Source: a virus. From it: 26,260 bases of DNA. The first letter of the stretch is position 1. Each line of letters begins with the position of its first letter. A program made the position numbers and the translations under genes. Location of the stretch: positions 1-26,260 of IMG/VR virus record IMGVR_UViG_3300020131_000009; one strand, given 5' to 3'. The notes under the pieces were generated by a model, which saw only the letters and a list, made by a program, of their open reading frames with translations, did not search any database and was not told the DNA's origin. Below, piece by piece: positions 1 to 8,648 of the stretch.

Positions 1-2
1 GG

Positions 3-2015
3 CGACTGAAGGCAGGTTCATCTTTAATTGATTCCGGCAACGTTGATGGAACCAATGCTCCAAACGATATTACAGGGATTGTTCGAGATGCTGGGTTAAA
101 TGGAGATATTGGCGCTTGGGAATATCGAATCACAACTGTTAAGTCTATCGGCACCAACGCTCGTGATTACTCGACGCTCCAAGCCTGGGAAGACGCCTGC
201 CCATCTAATCTAGTGTCTAACCATGAAATTTGGAAAGGCGAGTGCTACAACGATAGCGAATTTACAGGTGGTCTTATTATCAGTGGACAAACCACCGACA
301 CCAACTGTTATCCATGGCTAACCGTTGCCAACGGGCATTCTTTTATCGATCACATCAACGCAGCGACCAATCCGCTACAATATGACCAAACTAAGGGAGT
401 TGGGGTCTCTGCTAACCCAACTGAACTCCCATTAATTGACGTATACGCGCAGTACACTAGAATTGAAAGGTTACAAATAAAGCGTAGTGGATGGCAGTTT
501 GGTCATCCACCTGTTAGGCTTAGGTCAGCTAATTATATTAATCAATGTGTGATTGAGAACTCTGTATCATCACCATCTGGTGGGTACACATTGTATCTAG
601 ATGAAGGAAGCAAGGCCGAAAATTGTTGTGTGATTGCAAGAGCTAATAATCAACATGGTATTGGACTTTTCTTCTCATCAATTGCGGATAGCTGTACGGT
701 GGTGTGTGACAGCGCAGTAGGAGAAAGCGGTGGTACAGGTATAAACGATGTACACGGCAATGCTACTGCAAAGAACTGTGCGGTTTTTGGTTTTGCGACA
801 TCAGCTAGTGGTAGTTTTAATGCATCATCAGATTATAATGCCACCAATAAATCATCAGGCCTGCCTGGAAGTAATAGCCTCCATAACTTAGTATTTGCGG
901 ATCAGTTTGTTAACACGTCGAACGATTTTCGTCTTAAAACTGGTGCCGGGCTTATCAATGCAGGTAACACGACATTAACTACTGATATTATTGGCCAAGC
1001 TAGAAATGACCCAGATATTGGTTCTTGGGAGTATACTGCAGCTGGTGGCGGTGACGGTAATGCAAATCCTACTGGCACATCTGGAACAAGCGCAATAGGA
1101 AATGAAACTGCTTCTGGCTCAGCTAATATAAATGGAACAGGCGTTTCAGGTACTGGTTCAATTGGAAACGAAACTGCTTCTGTAAATCAAAATGTTAATG
1201 TTACTGGTATCTCTGGAACTGGTTCAATTGGTAATGAATCTACTTCTGGTTCAGCAAATTTAAATATTACAGGGATTTCTGCTACAGGAAGTATTGGATC
1301 AGAGACCACTTCAGGAAGTGCAGTTGTAAGCGAAACAGGTGTCTCGGGAACAGGTCAAGTTGGAACGGCTGTTGCTTCTAGTCAAGGATCAGGACAGGTC
1401 AATGCAACGGGTGTCTCGGGAACAGGTGAAATAGGAAATGAAACCGTTTCTGGTGGAGCTATCGTTGATGAAACCGGAGTTTCTGGGACAGGTGAAAGTG
1501 GTGTAGTAAATGCCTCTTCAGAAAATGTTACCACAGCTAACGCAACTGGCGTTTCTGGAAGTGGTTATGTAGGTATTGTAATTGTCTCTGCTGATTCTAA
1601 GGTAAGTATCACTGGAATTTCTGGTATCGGTTATGTTGGAAACATATTCAGTACCAATGCTCGCGGTGGTATTTCCAAAAAGCATAAGAGAAAGCAATAT
1701 GTAATTGATGGAAAGATTTATCTATGGACTGATGCTGAGTACACTGAATACCAACGCAGGCAAGCAAACCAAAAGAAACCAAAGCCATTAGAATCTGCTA
1801 ATGAGCCAGACGTTGAAATATCTCCTATAAATAAGATTGAGCCAATTCGAATAAAAACAGAACCGGCCCCATCTTCAGTGAAATCATTTCCAAAGTTCGA
1901 AGTGAACTATGACGAAGTATTACAGGCAATCAACGAACATGAACGACAAAAAGCCGTGAAAGCCTGGGAAGATTATTTGCGTTATGAGGATGAATTGTTA
2001 TTACAGTTTTTATAG
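3..2015 (+). CDS. Phage fibre/decoration protein with duplicated beta-helix domain and tandem repeats (5' partial)
   Basis: The frame is open from the first bases of the window, so the true start lies to the left; the GTG at 213 is only an internal codon. About 670 residues are visible. Two copies of a right-handed beta-helix type domain occur: the first ends in DIGAWEY (about residues 35-41), then a linker with GTNARDYSTLQAWEDA begins the second, which ends in DIGSWEY near 1011-1031. Next come about nine tandem units of roughly 20-22 residues with the core TGVSGTGxIGNE (about 1069-1640). The tail carries a basic motif, KKHKRKQYVIDGK, and a charged helical end. Such G-V-S-x-T-G repeats are known in phage surface proteins; a fibre, spike or capsid-decoration role is inferred. 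No in-frame CGG occurs here, and the gene needs no recoding. An out-of-frame CGGA at 1475-1478 is read normally. Confidence 0.8.
   Translation, partial: RLKAGSSLIDSGNVDGTNAPNDITGIVRDAGLNGDIGAWEYRITTVKSIGTNARDYSTLQAWEDACPSNLVSNHEIWKGECYNDSEFTGGLIISGQTTDTNCYPWLTVANGHSFIDHINAATNPLQYDQTKGVGVSANPTELPLIDVYAQYTRIERLQIKRSGWQFGHPPVRLRSANYINQCVIENSVSSPSGGYTLYLDEGSKAENCCVIARANNQHGIGLFFSSIADSCTVVCDSAVGESGGTGINDVHGNATAKNCAVFGFATSASGSFNASSDYNATNKSSGLPGSNSLHNLVFADQFVNTSNDFRLKTGAGLINAGNTTLTTDIIGQARNDPDIGSWEYTAAGGGDGNANPTGTSGTSAIGNETASGSANINGTGVSGTGSIGNETASVNQNVNVTGISGTGSIGNESTSGSANLNITGISATGSIGSETTSGSAVVSETGVSGTGQVGTAVASSQGSGQVNATGVSGTGEIGNETVSGGAIVDETGVSGTGESGVVNASSENVTTANATGVSGSGYVGIVIVSADSKVSITGISGIGYVGNIFSTNARGGISKKHKRKQYVIDGKIYLWTDAEYTEYQRRQANQKKPKPLESANEPDVEISPINKIEPIRIKTEPAPSSVKSFPKFEVNYDEVLQAINEHERQKAVKAWEDYLRYEDELLLQFL
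1069..1640 (+). repeat. Tandem coding repeats, about nine units of 60-66 bp
   Basis: Each unit encodes a variant of TGVSGTGxIGNExxSGxAxV. Units are diverged at the DNA level but clear at the protein level. They probably form a repetitive beta-structured stalk in the fibre/decoration protein. Confidence 0.75.
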
Positions 2016-2023
2016 GAGAATAA

Positions 2024-2291
2024 ATGGATCACGCAACAATACAACGAATTATTCAGACACGGCACGGAAGCCGCTGAACTACTCAAGAATCCAATTCTGA
2101 ATGATGCTTTTGACGAAGTGGAGGCAGACCTGACAGAGACATGGAAAAACTCAACTTCAAAGGAAGACCGTGAGGAAACTTGGTTCAAGATCAATGTCCT
2201 GAAATCAGTGAAGCAGCAACTCTTAAGCAAGGTCGCTCACAAAATCACCGTCATTCATAACTATCAACTAGGAGTAGAGCAAGATGGCTAA
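2024..2291 (+). CDS. Small conserved phage protein between fibre and scaffold genes, one CGGC four-base codon
   Basis: Starts at ATG 2024 after an AGGAG ribosome site. In triplets it ends after 17 residues (TGA just past CGG CAC GGA AGC CGC). Reading CGGC at 2060-2063 as one codon (residue 13) gives an 88-residue protein ending at TAA 2289-2291. The restored protein has TEAAELLKNPILNDAFDEVE, then an acidic, helical segment with REETWFKINVLKSVKQQLL. This resembles small helical proteins found before the scaffold gene in several podoviruses; function unknown. It overlaps the next start by 8 bases, as expected of a tightly packed late operon. Confidence 0.75.
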
Positions 2292-2536
2292 GGCACGGAC
2301 CAAAGAAAAGGATAACTGAAGAAGCGGCTCCAGCTACCATCAAATGGTCAACGGTGGTTGAACGATTGGCCGTTGCGCCGGTTTCCAACGACATCCCTGT
2401 GACCCGCATTAGCGGCAACATCACCGGAGCACCTGAAGTTTATTTGTTCAATGGCTCAGGCGCTTATGTGATGGTAAATGTGGATCAACCTTATGTTGAG
2501 ATCACTTATTCAGATGGTCATAAAAAAGTGATTTAA
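2284..2536 (+). CDS. Small phage protein, one CGGA four-base codon
   Basis: ATG 2284 follows an AGGAG site. Triplet reading stops after 11 codons. Reading CGGA 2296-2299 as residue 5 yields an 83-residue protein that begins MAKAGPKKRITEEAAP and continues in the long downstream frame to TAA at 2534-2536. The body contains short beta-rich stretches (VYLFNGSGAYVMVNVDQPYV). No family recognised. Its place between a small helical protein and the scaffold suggests a structural or assembly role, but this is only context. Confidence 0.72.
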
Positions 2537-2587
2537 ATACTTGAAGAAAACAAAACAAGCACTATAAAAAACAATAGGAACATAAAA

Positions 2588-3527
2588 ATGAATGATGAAA
2601 CTATGGATTCAGATTACAACTCTGAGCAACCCGACAATTCTGAAGCTTCAATCATTGAAAAAATGACTGGTTTAATTCGGTGATAATTTCGAGACATTAA
2701 CACCTGAAGAAATCACAACAGAAACATCTTCAGAGGCTGAAACTAAGGTTGAAGAAACCAAAGAAACTACAGATGCTTCCAATGAACAGACTTTTGATCA
2801 ACCAAAATATAAAGTAAAGGTTGATGGTCAAGAAGTCGAAGTCACGCTCAACGAATTATTGAACGGTTATTCGCGCACAGCGGATTACACCAGAAAAACC
2901 CAAGAATTAGCTCAGCAGAGACAGGCTCTAACTGAAGAGCAGCGTGTCCAGCGCGAACAGTATGAGCGTGTCTTACCATCCTACATGGTTGCGATGGAGC
3001 AAGAATATGCTCAGATTCAGGCAACCGACTTAACCAAACTCGCCAAAGAAGATCCATACGAGTTCACCCAAGTCTTGGCTCGTAAGGCTGCGATTGAGCA
3101 GCAATACAACGAAGCCCAGAACGTTCTAAATCAGTTCCAACAGCAGAAGGCCGCTGAACAGACTGAATATCTTCAAGGCCAACTTCAGAAAGGATTTGAA
3201 GTTCTCAAACAAGCCATTCCTGATTACGGTCCAGCCGTCCAGAAAGAACTTGGCGCGTTTGCATTGAGCATTGGGTATTCACAGGAAGAAATTAATTCCA
3301 TCTATGACCCAAGAGCGGTCATTGTGCTCTACAACGGTATGCAATACGCCAAGATGAGCAAACAGACCCAAGTTGCCGCGAAGAAAGTGGAAAAGGTTCC
3401 ACCAAAGCTGGTCAACTCTGGAAACGGTAACAGTCAGGTGAATGATGATGTTTCTCGTTTGAAAGCGAAGGCTTTGAAGACTCAAAACGATCAAGATTTA
3501 GCAGCAGCTATAGCAGCGATGCTTTAA
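2588..3527 (+). CDS. Scaffolding protein (podovirus type), one CGGT four-base codon
   Basis: 312 residues once CGGT 2678-2681 (residue 31) is read as one codon; in triplets it ends at TGA immediately after the CGG. ATG 2588 follows an AGGAA site. The N-terminus is acidic. Then comes the segment KVKVDGQEVEVTLNELLNGY followed by SRTADYTRKTQEL, a hallmark of phage scaffold and assembly proteins. The middle is a long glutamine-rich coiled coil (about residues 115-210), and the C-terminus is helical and basic. It is expected to assemble inside the prohead and then leave or be removed. It lies directly before the capsid gene, the usual order, with a terminator between them. Confidence 0.85.
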
Positions 3528-3535
3528 CGATTTAT

Positions 3536-3590
3536 GCCAGCTTGCCAATGAAAGGCACAGTGATCATGACTGTCTCCGGCTGGCTTTTTA
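3536..3590 (+). terminator. Rho-independent terminator after scaffold gene
   Basis: Stem GCCAGC (3536-3541) with GCTGGC (3579-3584), followed by TTTTTA. Inside it is a second stem, ACAGT/ACTGT (3557-3561 with 3569-3573). Lies 8 bases after the scaffold stop. Confidence 0.65.
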
Positions 3591-3841
3591 TTCAAATCAA
3601 CTGAAAATTTTCAGTATAAATATATAAAAGATTGAAAAAGTAAGCCCAGTTACATGGACAACTGAAACGTCAATCGAAAGTTAACCCTGAGAACAAGGCA
3701 AGTCTCGGGGTGACTTAAAACCGAATTCAATATCAGGAACAAGCCACGGTAGCACTCCAATACGATCATTGAATGTAGGTCATTATTTGCCAAAATCATT
3801 TAATTACAAACATTCAATTTCAATACAAAGGAAATAAAACT
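3591..3841 (+). promoter_or_regulatory. Non-coding leader of the capsid gene with a long hairpin
   Basis: With the terminator before it, this makes about 310 bases without a gene. A stable hairpin is visible at 3678-3716: AAGT/ACTT at the base, a small internal loop, then nine pairs (ACCCTGAGA 3684-3692 with TCTCGGGGT 3703-3711, one G-T) and a 10-base loop. An AAAGGAAA ribosome site precedes ATG 3842. No tRNA fold and no convincing ORF were found. It may hold the capsid promoter and a structured 5' leader. Confidence 0.4.
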
Positions 3842-4793
3842 ATGGCTATACCTACTGGCACAGTCGTGTCATTCAATCAGATCGGTATTCGTGAAGATTT
3901 ATCAGATCTAATTTCAAATATTTCTCCAACCGATACTCCTTTCCAGAAGATGTGTCGTAAACGGAAAGGCATCTAACACCTATGTTGAGTGGCAGACCGA
4001 CGCATTAGATGCTGCTGCTAACAATAAGCAGGTTGAAGGTGATGTTGCTCCAGACGCAGTTTTCACACCAACTGTTCGTGTTGGCAACCGCACCCAAATC
4101 TCTTCAAAGACAATTTCCCTATCTGGTACTTCAACTGCCGTCGATAAGGCTGGTGCAAAGTCTGAATTAGCTCTTCAGCTAACTAAAAAGACCAAATCTT
4201 TAAAACGTGATATCGAAGTTGCATTAACCCAGAATACAACCGCTATTACTTCTGCTTCTGGTACTGCTCCACAGACTCGTGGTCTTGAAGGTTGGGTTGA
4301 GAAGGCCAACGTTTTAGGTACTGGTGCTACTCCTGGTGTTGCTCCTGTTGTTTCTACCAACACTGCTCCAACTGACGGTACTCAGGCTGCTTTCACCGAA
4401 ACCATGCTCAAGAACTGTATTCAGGAAGTGTACACTAATGGTGGCGATCCAGACGTTCTAATGGTTGGTCCGCACAATCGTTCAGTGTTTTCTGGTTTCA
4501 CAGCTGGCGCTACTCGTTATAACGACTCTTCAGACAAAACCTTAACAGCAACTGTTGACGTTTATGAAAGCGATTTCGGCACTCTAAAGGTCGTTACAAA
4601 CCGTTTCCAACGTGATCGTACTGCTTTCGTTCTACAGAGCGATGGGTTTGAACTAGCTTGGTTACGTCCAATTTTCGTGAAAGACCTTGCTGAAACTGGT
4701 GACCATATCAGAAAGGAAATCATTGGCGAATATGCATTGAAAGTGGACAACACTGGTATGCATGGTGCGATCAGAGACTTAACAACCAGTTAA
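3842..4793 (+). CDS. Major capsid protein, SU10/DUF5309-like, one CGGA four-base codon
   Basis: 316 residues after reading CGGA 3962-3965 as residue 41; in triplets the protein ends four codons later at TAA. The restored junction is PFQKMCRKGKASNTYVEWQ, matching the family pattern TPFxSMxxxGKAxNTxxEWQTD, where the recoded position is the conserved glycine. Further family signatures are VGNRTQISSKT, GTSTAVDKAG, LKRDIEVAL, and a C-terminal NRFQRDR...ELAWLRP region. This is the SU10-type major capsid protein family seen in phiEco32/SU10-like podoviruses; it forms the icosahedral shell. A capsid gene of normal length with only one break, exactly at CGG, is strong evidence against random decay. 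Confidence 0.9.
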
Positions 4794-4813
4794 TCTGATC
4801 ATTTAACCTAATG

Positions 4814-4853
4814 AAATGGGCAGGCGGGACTTTCCTGCTTGCCCATTTTTCTT
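4814..4853 (+). terminator. Strong terminator after capsid gene
   Basis: About 16 paired bases with two G-T pairs, from AAATGGGC to GCCCATTT, loop CTT, then a run of T. Lies 20 bases after the capsid stop. Confidence 0.8.
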
Positions 4854-4879
4854 ATCTGACAATCGAAAGGAGAAAACAC

Positions 4880-5216
4880 ATGGCTGTCAAATATCTTGAA
4901 TCTGAATATGACCCACGTACCGGAGTCACTGAACATTACTATTATGATGATATGTCAGACACACTTTTCATTCAGTCAGTTGCAGACATCAGCAATTTGA
5001 TTGCAAGTAATAAACGTGCTCAGAACGACCGGAACCAATGGATTTACCAAATCACGTGAACTCAGAAAGATTGCTTCACTCGATCACGCAACGATTCACA
5101 TGCTTCTGAAAGATCACAACATTGATGTATTTTCAAGCGAACCAGATCAGCAAAAACGCCTGAAGAAATGGCTGCGTGAAAACCCTTACTTCACTACTTG
5201 CGATGGGAAATTCTAA
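4880..5216 (+). CDS. Conserved podovirus head/connector-region protein, one CGGA four-base codon
   Basis: ATG 4880 sits 7 bases after AAAGGAG. Triplet reading gives a 59-residue protein; reading CGGA 5030-5033 as residue 51 joins it to the downstream frame for 111 residues ending at TAA 5214-5216. The restored junction, AQNDGTNGFTKSRELRKIA, is like the NQNDG...SRE(L/W)R(K/R)xAS segment of small phage proteins placed after the capsid gene. The same gene holds an out-of-frame CGGA at 4921-4924 (CGT ACC GGA) that is read normally. The C-terminus (LKKWLRENPYFTTC) is helical. Role unknown. Its stop overlaps the adaptor start by one base. Confidence 0.78.
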
Positions 5217-5841
5217 TGGCAATTCGGAACCTATTCACAATTACAGTCATCAATAGCGAACTTCTTACACCGAACAGACTTAGAAACCGTCATTCCTGAT
5301 TTCATTGCGCTTGCCGAGACCAAATTCAACCGCAAATTTCGTGTCAGGGAGATGGAAACAGCTTACACCGCCACTTGCGTACCAGGGACAGCTGAAATTG
5401 TGCTCCCAAGCGATTATTTGTCACTCAAGAATATTCAAGTGCTGCGGATCACTTAACGTTGTCTTAACCCTACTGCCTGACAATATCCTTCTCGCTAACA
5501 GTGCTGATGGAGCAACGGGGCAACCTCAGTACTATCAAATTGAAGGTGGAAATCTGGTATTGAGCCCAGCACCTGACTCAGATTATTCCGTGAAGATGGT
5601 CTATCACGCCAAGATTCCGGCTCTTTCAGGATCGAATCCAACCAACTGGCTTTTAACCAAATATCCAGATCTTTATCTGTATGGTTCGTTGGTTGAGGCT
5701 GTGATCTACACGAATGATGTAGAACTATTACCTATCTGGCAATCAAAAGCGGATGCAGCGATTGAAGATGCGTGGCAGTCGTCGAATGCTGAATCATTTA
5801 GCGGTGGGCCACTCCGTTCGTATTCAAGTTACATCGTTTAA
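5216..5841 (+). CDS. Head-tail adaptor protein with two CGGA four-base codons
   Basis: 207 residues. Two sites must be read as four bases: CGGA 5225-5228 (residue 4) and CGGA 5445-5448 (residue 77). The restored N-terminus, MAIGTYSQLQSSIANFLHRT, then DFIALAETKFNRKFRVREME, is typical of podovirus head-tail adaptor proteins. After the second site the frame continues with PQYYQIEGGNLVLSPAP, and later NWLLTKYPDLYLYGSLVEA, the conserved C-terminal block of that family. The three pieces lie in three different frames, and both switches coincide with in-frame CGG. It is expected to sit between portal and tail in the virion neck. Start ATG overlaps the preceding TAA. Confidence 0.85.
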
Positions 5842-5853
5842 AGAGGAACAAAA

Positions 5854-7108
5854 ATGGCCATAGAATCGGCAACGCACATTCACCAACTCAATCAGAGTTA
5901 CCCTGACGGCACTGTAGATCAGATGGCAAGTGTTGATAATCACATTCGCCTAATCAAGTCAGTCTTATTAGCGACTTTTCCCAACATCACAGGGGATTTA
6001 TCAGCAACTCAACACGACCTTTCTTCAGTCACTTATGTTGTAGATAGCAGCGTCAACGCAAATACAGTTACTGTTGCTCCTTCTCCAGCTTGGACCGCAT
6101 ACACAGCTGGCAAGGGATTAGTGGTCAAGTTGGCAAATACCAATACAGGCAGTTCAACAATCAACGTCAACCGGACTTGGAGCAGTCAACATCACCCGTA
6201 GTGATGGAGTTACCCTAGACGCTGAAGAATTAGCCGCTGGTGGGATTTACTATCTACGATACAACGGCACATCGTTCGTCATCATAGGTTCAGATAACAA
6301 GAATTCCCTTTATCTTGATCCCAAAGCGAATAAAACCGCTCATATCGACATCGGTTCAACAACAAACGCAACCAGCCCATACATCACCTTCCGTAGTTCA
6401 GCTTTGGCTGGCAGCTATGACGCGAAGATAACAGCCTCTGGCGGGAACGCCACGAATGGTCAAGGCACCGTCACAATTTCAGCAGGAAGTGTAGTGCTGC
6501 CAGCGACAACCACCGGAAATATCACGGCTGGAGATATCACTGCTTCCCGTAGTGCTACTGAAGGTCTGATTTTCCTTGGATCTGGTGGGACAAAGTATCT
6601 ACATTTCAATGGAACCAACTATGTGATGCCTAGTGCCAGATTAGTTCTGAATGGTTCGTATGCAGACAACTTCGCTTCGGGAACCAGGATGGTGTTTGCT
6701 CAAGCTGCTGCTCCAACAAACTGGACTCAGGTTACAGACGATTCAGCCAACAACCGTATGCTTCGTGTTGTTAGCGGTGGTGGCGCCGGGATAGGAGGTT
6801 CTGATGATCCAACCTACAACAACAAGATTCCTGATCATACACACTATGTCAACCTTAATTCCGGTGGGCAATCGGCTGATCATAGCCATGGTGTTGGGAC
6901 CTGGTATGCTAGCACTAATGTCAACTATGGTCACGTTTGTGCAGGTGGTCAAACTGGTGTTGGTACTGCTCAATCGAATGGTTCCAGTAATGACCACTAC
7001 CACAATGTTCAAGGCTGGGCGAACTGGTTATCAGCAAGCAATCCAGGCGTTTCTGTAGGTGCATGGTCAGCTAGATATATCAACATGATCATCTGTCAGA
7101 AGAACTAA
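5854..7108 (+). CDS. Tail fibre protein with His-rich receptor-binding tip, one CGGA four-base codon
   Basis: 417 residues after reading CGGA 6172-6175 as residue 107; in triplets it stops at TAG ten codons later. AGAGGAA precedes ATG 5854. The N-terminus (SATHIHQLNQSYPDGT, later VDNHIRLIKSVLLATFPNI) is typical of phage tail-fibre attachment regions. The restored junction reads STINVNGLGAVNITRSDG, a common fibre repeat in which the recoded position is glycine. The C-terminus carries DHTHYV, DHSHGV and DHYHNV clusters and ends ARYINMIICQKN, as in short fibre tips that bind metal ions along the trimer axis. Host recognition is the expected role. An out-of-frame CGGA at 6514-6517 is read normally. 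Confidence 0.83.
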
Positions 7109-7127
7109 CAGCCTGAATAAATCCAGA

Positions 7128-7156
7128 ATTCCTGAAGACATCTAATCTTCAGGAAT
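7128..7156 (+). terminator. Perfect 11-bp hairpin between converging genes
   Basis: ATTCCTGAAGA (7128-7138) pairs with TCTTCAGGAAT (7146-7156) around a 7-base loop. There is no clear T-run, so termination is only likely. The half-site TCTTCAGG recurs in the repeat region downstream and before the gene at 8317. Confidence 0.5.
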
Positions 7157-7220
7157 CTTAGATTAAGCAGCTGCCAGGAAAGTTAGGACAAATACACCCA
7201 GGAATATATTTGCTTCAGTA

Positions 7221-7730
7221 TTATAAACTTTTGAATAAATCCATTTTTTCCTGGTAGAAATCAAAAGCCTCTTTATCATTCTCGGTAGGCTCATATTTGT
7301 CCAGGGGATTTTTGTAGTCAAGAAAATCATCCACGCAAGCAGAAAAATCAGTTGAGAACTGAAATCCACCAGGAAAACGTAATTTCCTAATATGCTGCAT
7401 AAAAAGCTGTTTCTGTCCTTTATTCATACATCCCTCAAAATACCAATCACCTTTAACAGGATGAGGCTCTTTCAACTGAGATGGATCTTTTGAAAGATAT
7501 GATTTGTCATCCTTTTTCCTGGGATTGCGTGTTGTAAGTTGCTGGAAAATACTATTGTAGTCTTCATCCTTGAAATGACTGGCAATCAGATTCAGGACAA
7601 AACATAAACGTTCGGTTTGGCTATTTCTTTTATCAAGATATTTGAATTTATGTTTATCTTTTGGAGCACTGTTCTTCCACAGGACAACCGTTGCTAAAAT
7701 ATCCAATTCTATTTTATTTGTTATCGGCAC
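7221..7730 (-). CDS. Unrecognised phage protein on the opposite strand
   Basis: 169 residues if started at GTG 7730, chosen because GAGAGGA lies 6-7 bases upstream; a TTG at 7745 in the same frame has no such site. It is rich in charged and aromatic residues (KKDDKSYLSKDPSQLKEPH, GDWYFEGCMNKGQKQLF, FSTDFSACVDDFLDYKNP). No signal peptide, membrane segment or known motif is visible. It has no in-frame CGG, so it is neutral for the recoding model. It is oriented against the structural genes, flanked by a hairpin on one side and a repeat-rich non-coding region on the other, so it may be a moron or an independently regulated accessory gene. Confidence 0.6.
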   Translation of the reverse strand: MPITNKIELDILATVVLWKNSAPKDKHKFKYLDKRNSQTERLCFVLNLIASHFKDEDYNSIFQQLTTRNPRKKDDKSYLSKDPSQLKEPHPVKGDWYFEGCMNKGQKQLFMQHIRKLRFPGGFQFSTDFSACVDDFLDYKNPLDKYEPTENDKEAFDFYQEKMDLFKSL

Positions 7731-7745
7731 AGGAATTCCTCTCAA

Positions 7746-8316
7746 ATAGGATTATTGAAGAAGGGTTTGAGGTCATTCGACCTTTATTTTAATAATAATA
7801 GAGAAGGTTCGCGAGATCCTAAAGGATCTTTATAAAATACAATAGAAGGGTCGCAAGGTCTGATAGGCTGTAGTCTCTATATATTAAAGGTCTAAAATAA
7901 AGTACTTATAAATTAATAACTTAGATAAAAATCTTTATCTTCAGTTATTCTATATTAAGGGTCTGAAATAAAGATTAATAAAATCAATGATTTAAGTAAA
8001 AATCTTTATCTTCAGGTCTCTTAATATTAAGGGTCTTAAAATAAATCTATTAAAAACAATAAGTTACTTAAAAGTCTTTATCTTCAGGAATCTCGCTGGC
8101 GGTGCCGTTACCAATCTTCAGTAACCTATCTGGCTTCGCCACTATTCCTTCACTACGACGTTCCGCCGCGCCCCGTCCTATAAGCCGTTTTAAGGCGACT
8201 TAAGCCCGTCTTAATACCTTCTATATCCTCGCCCCTAAAATCGTCTCAGTGCGCCTTAGAATCAGTCAGAGGTGTACTTTAAATACTATAAAAGACTAAA
8301 TCTTCAGGGGAATAAA
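7746..8316. promoter_or_regulatory. 571-base non-coding region with repeats and hairpins
   Basis: No gene is seen on either strand, even allowing four-base CGGN codons. It holds three diverged copies of AGAAGG-type sequence (about 7759, 7803, 7844), small hairpins such as AGATCCT-aa-AGGATCT (about 7814-7829) and AGGTC-attc-GACCT (about 7770-7783), then three ~71-base direct repeats. The last 230 bases are more GC-rich and lead into a CAGGGGAA ribosome site at the gene starting 8317. It probably carries divergent promoters. Confidence 0.5.
7880..8087 (+). repeat. Three tandem direct repeats of about 71 bp
   Basis: Units end at about 7944, 8016 and 8087. Each starts with ATATTAA(A/G)GGTCT, has (A)AATAAA soon after, and ends in (T)CTTTATCTTCAG. 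The spacing of the ends is 72 and 71 bases. AT-rich tandem repeats like this could be an origin, promoter array or protein-binding array. Confidence 0.65.
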
Positions 8317-8647
8317 ATGAGCGATATTAAAACAATTAGAACATGCCCATTCGGGCATACCTGCAAAAAGATAGTAGGTGATCATATTGAAGAGTGCGCT
8401 TGGCATACGACGCTGGAAGGAACCGATCCACAAACCCGGTGAGCCAATGAGGAATTCAGGTTGCGCTATGTCGTTTATTCCATTGCTTCTAATCCAGAAC
8501 ACCCAGACAGTTCATTCCGGTGTAGCCGCAACCGAGTCATTCAGGAACGAAATGGTGAAAGGGGCACAAACCTCAGCTGAAATCATGCTCACCGCACTAA
8601 ATCACAGCTTACAAAACAACCGACAATTAACAAAGGACATCAACTGA
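8317..8647 (+). CDS. Conserved small podovirus protein, one CGGT four-base codon
   Basis: 109 residues after reading CGGT 8437-8440 as residue 41; in triplets CGG is followed directly by TGA. The N-terminus, TIRTCPFGHTCKKIVGDHIE then ECAWHTTLEGTDPQT, contains three cysteines and resembles a conserved family of small podovirus proteins. The restored continuation, GEPMRNSGCAMSFIPLLLIQ, and the later GVAATESFRNEMVKG match the rest of that family, so the two frames are halves of one protein. Function unknown. It is followed one base later by the large tail gene. Confidence 0.8.
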
Positions 8648-8648
8648 T

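Noticed and set aside
3548-3604. An 18-codon ORF after the scaffold gene
   Set aside because: It lies inside the terminator hairpin and has no ribosome site.
7880-8087. CRISPR array
   Set aside because: Repeats are imperfect ~71-base tandem units without unique spacers, and no cas genes are nearby.
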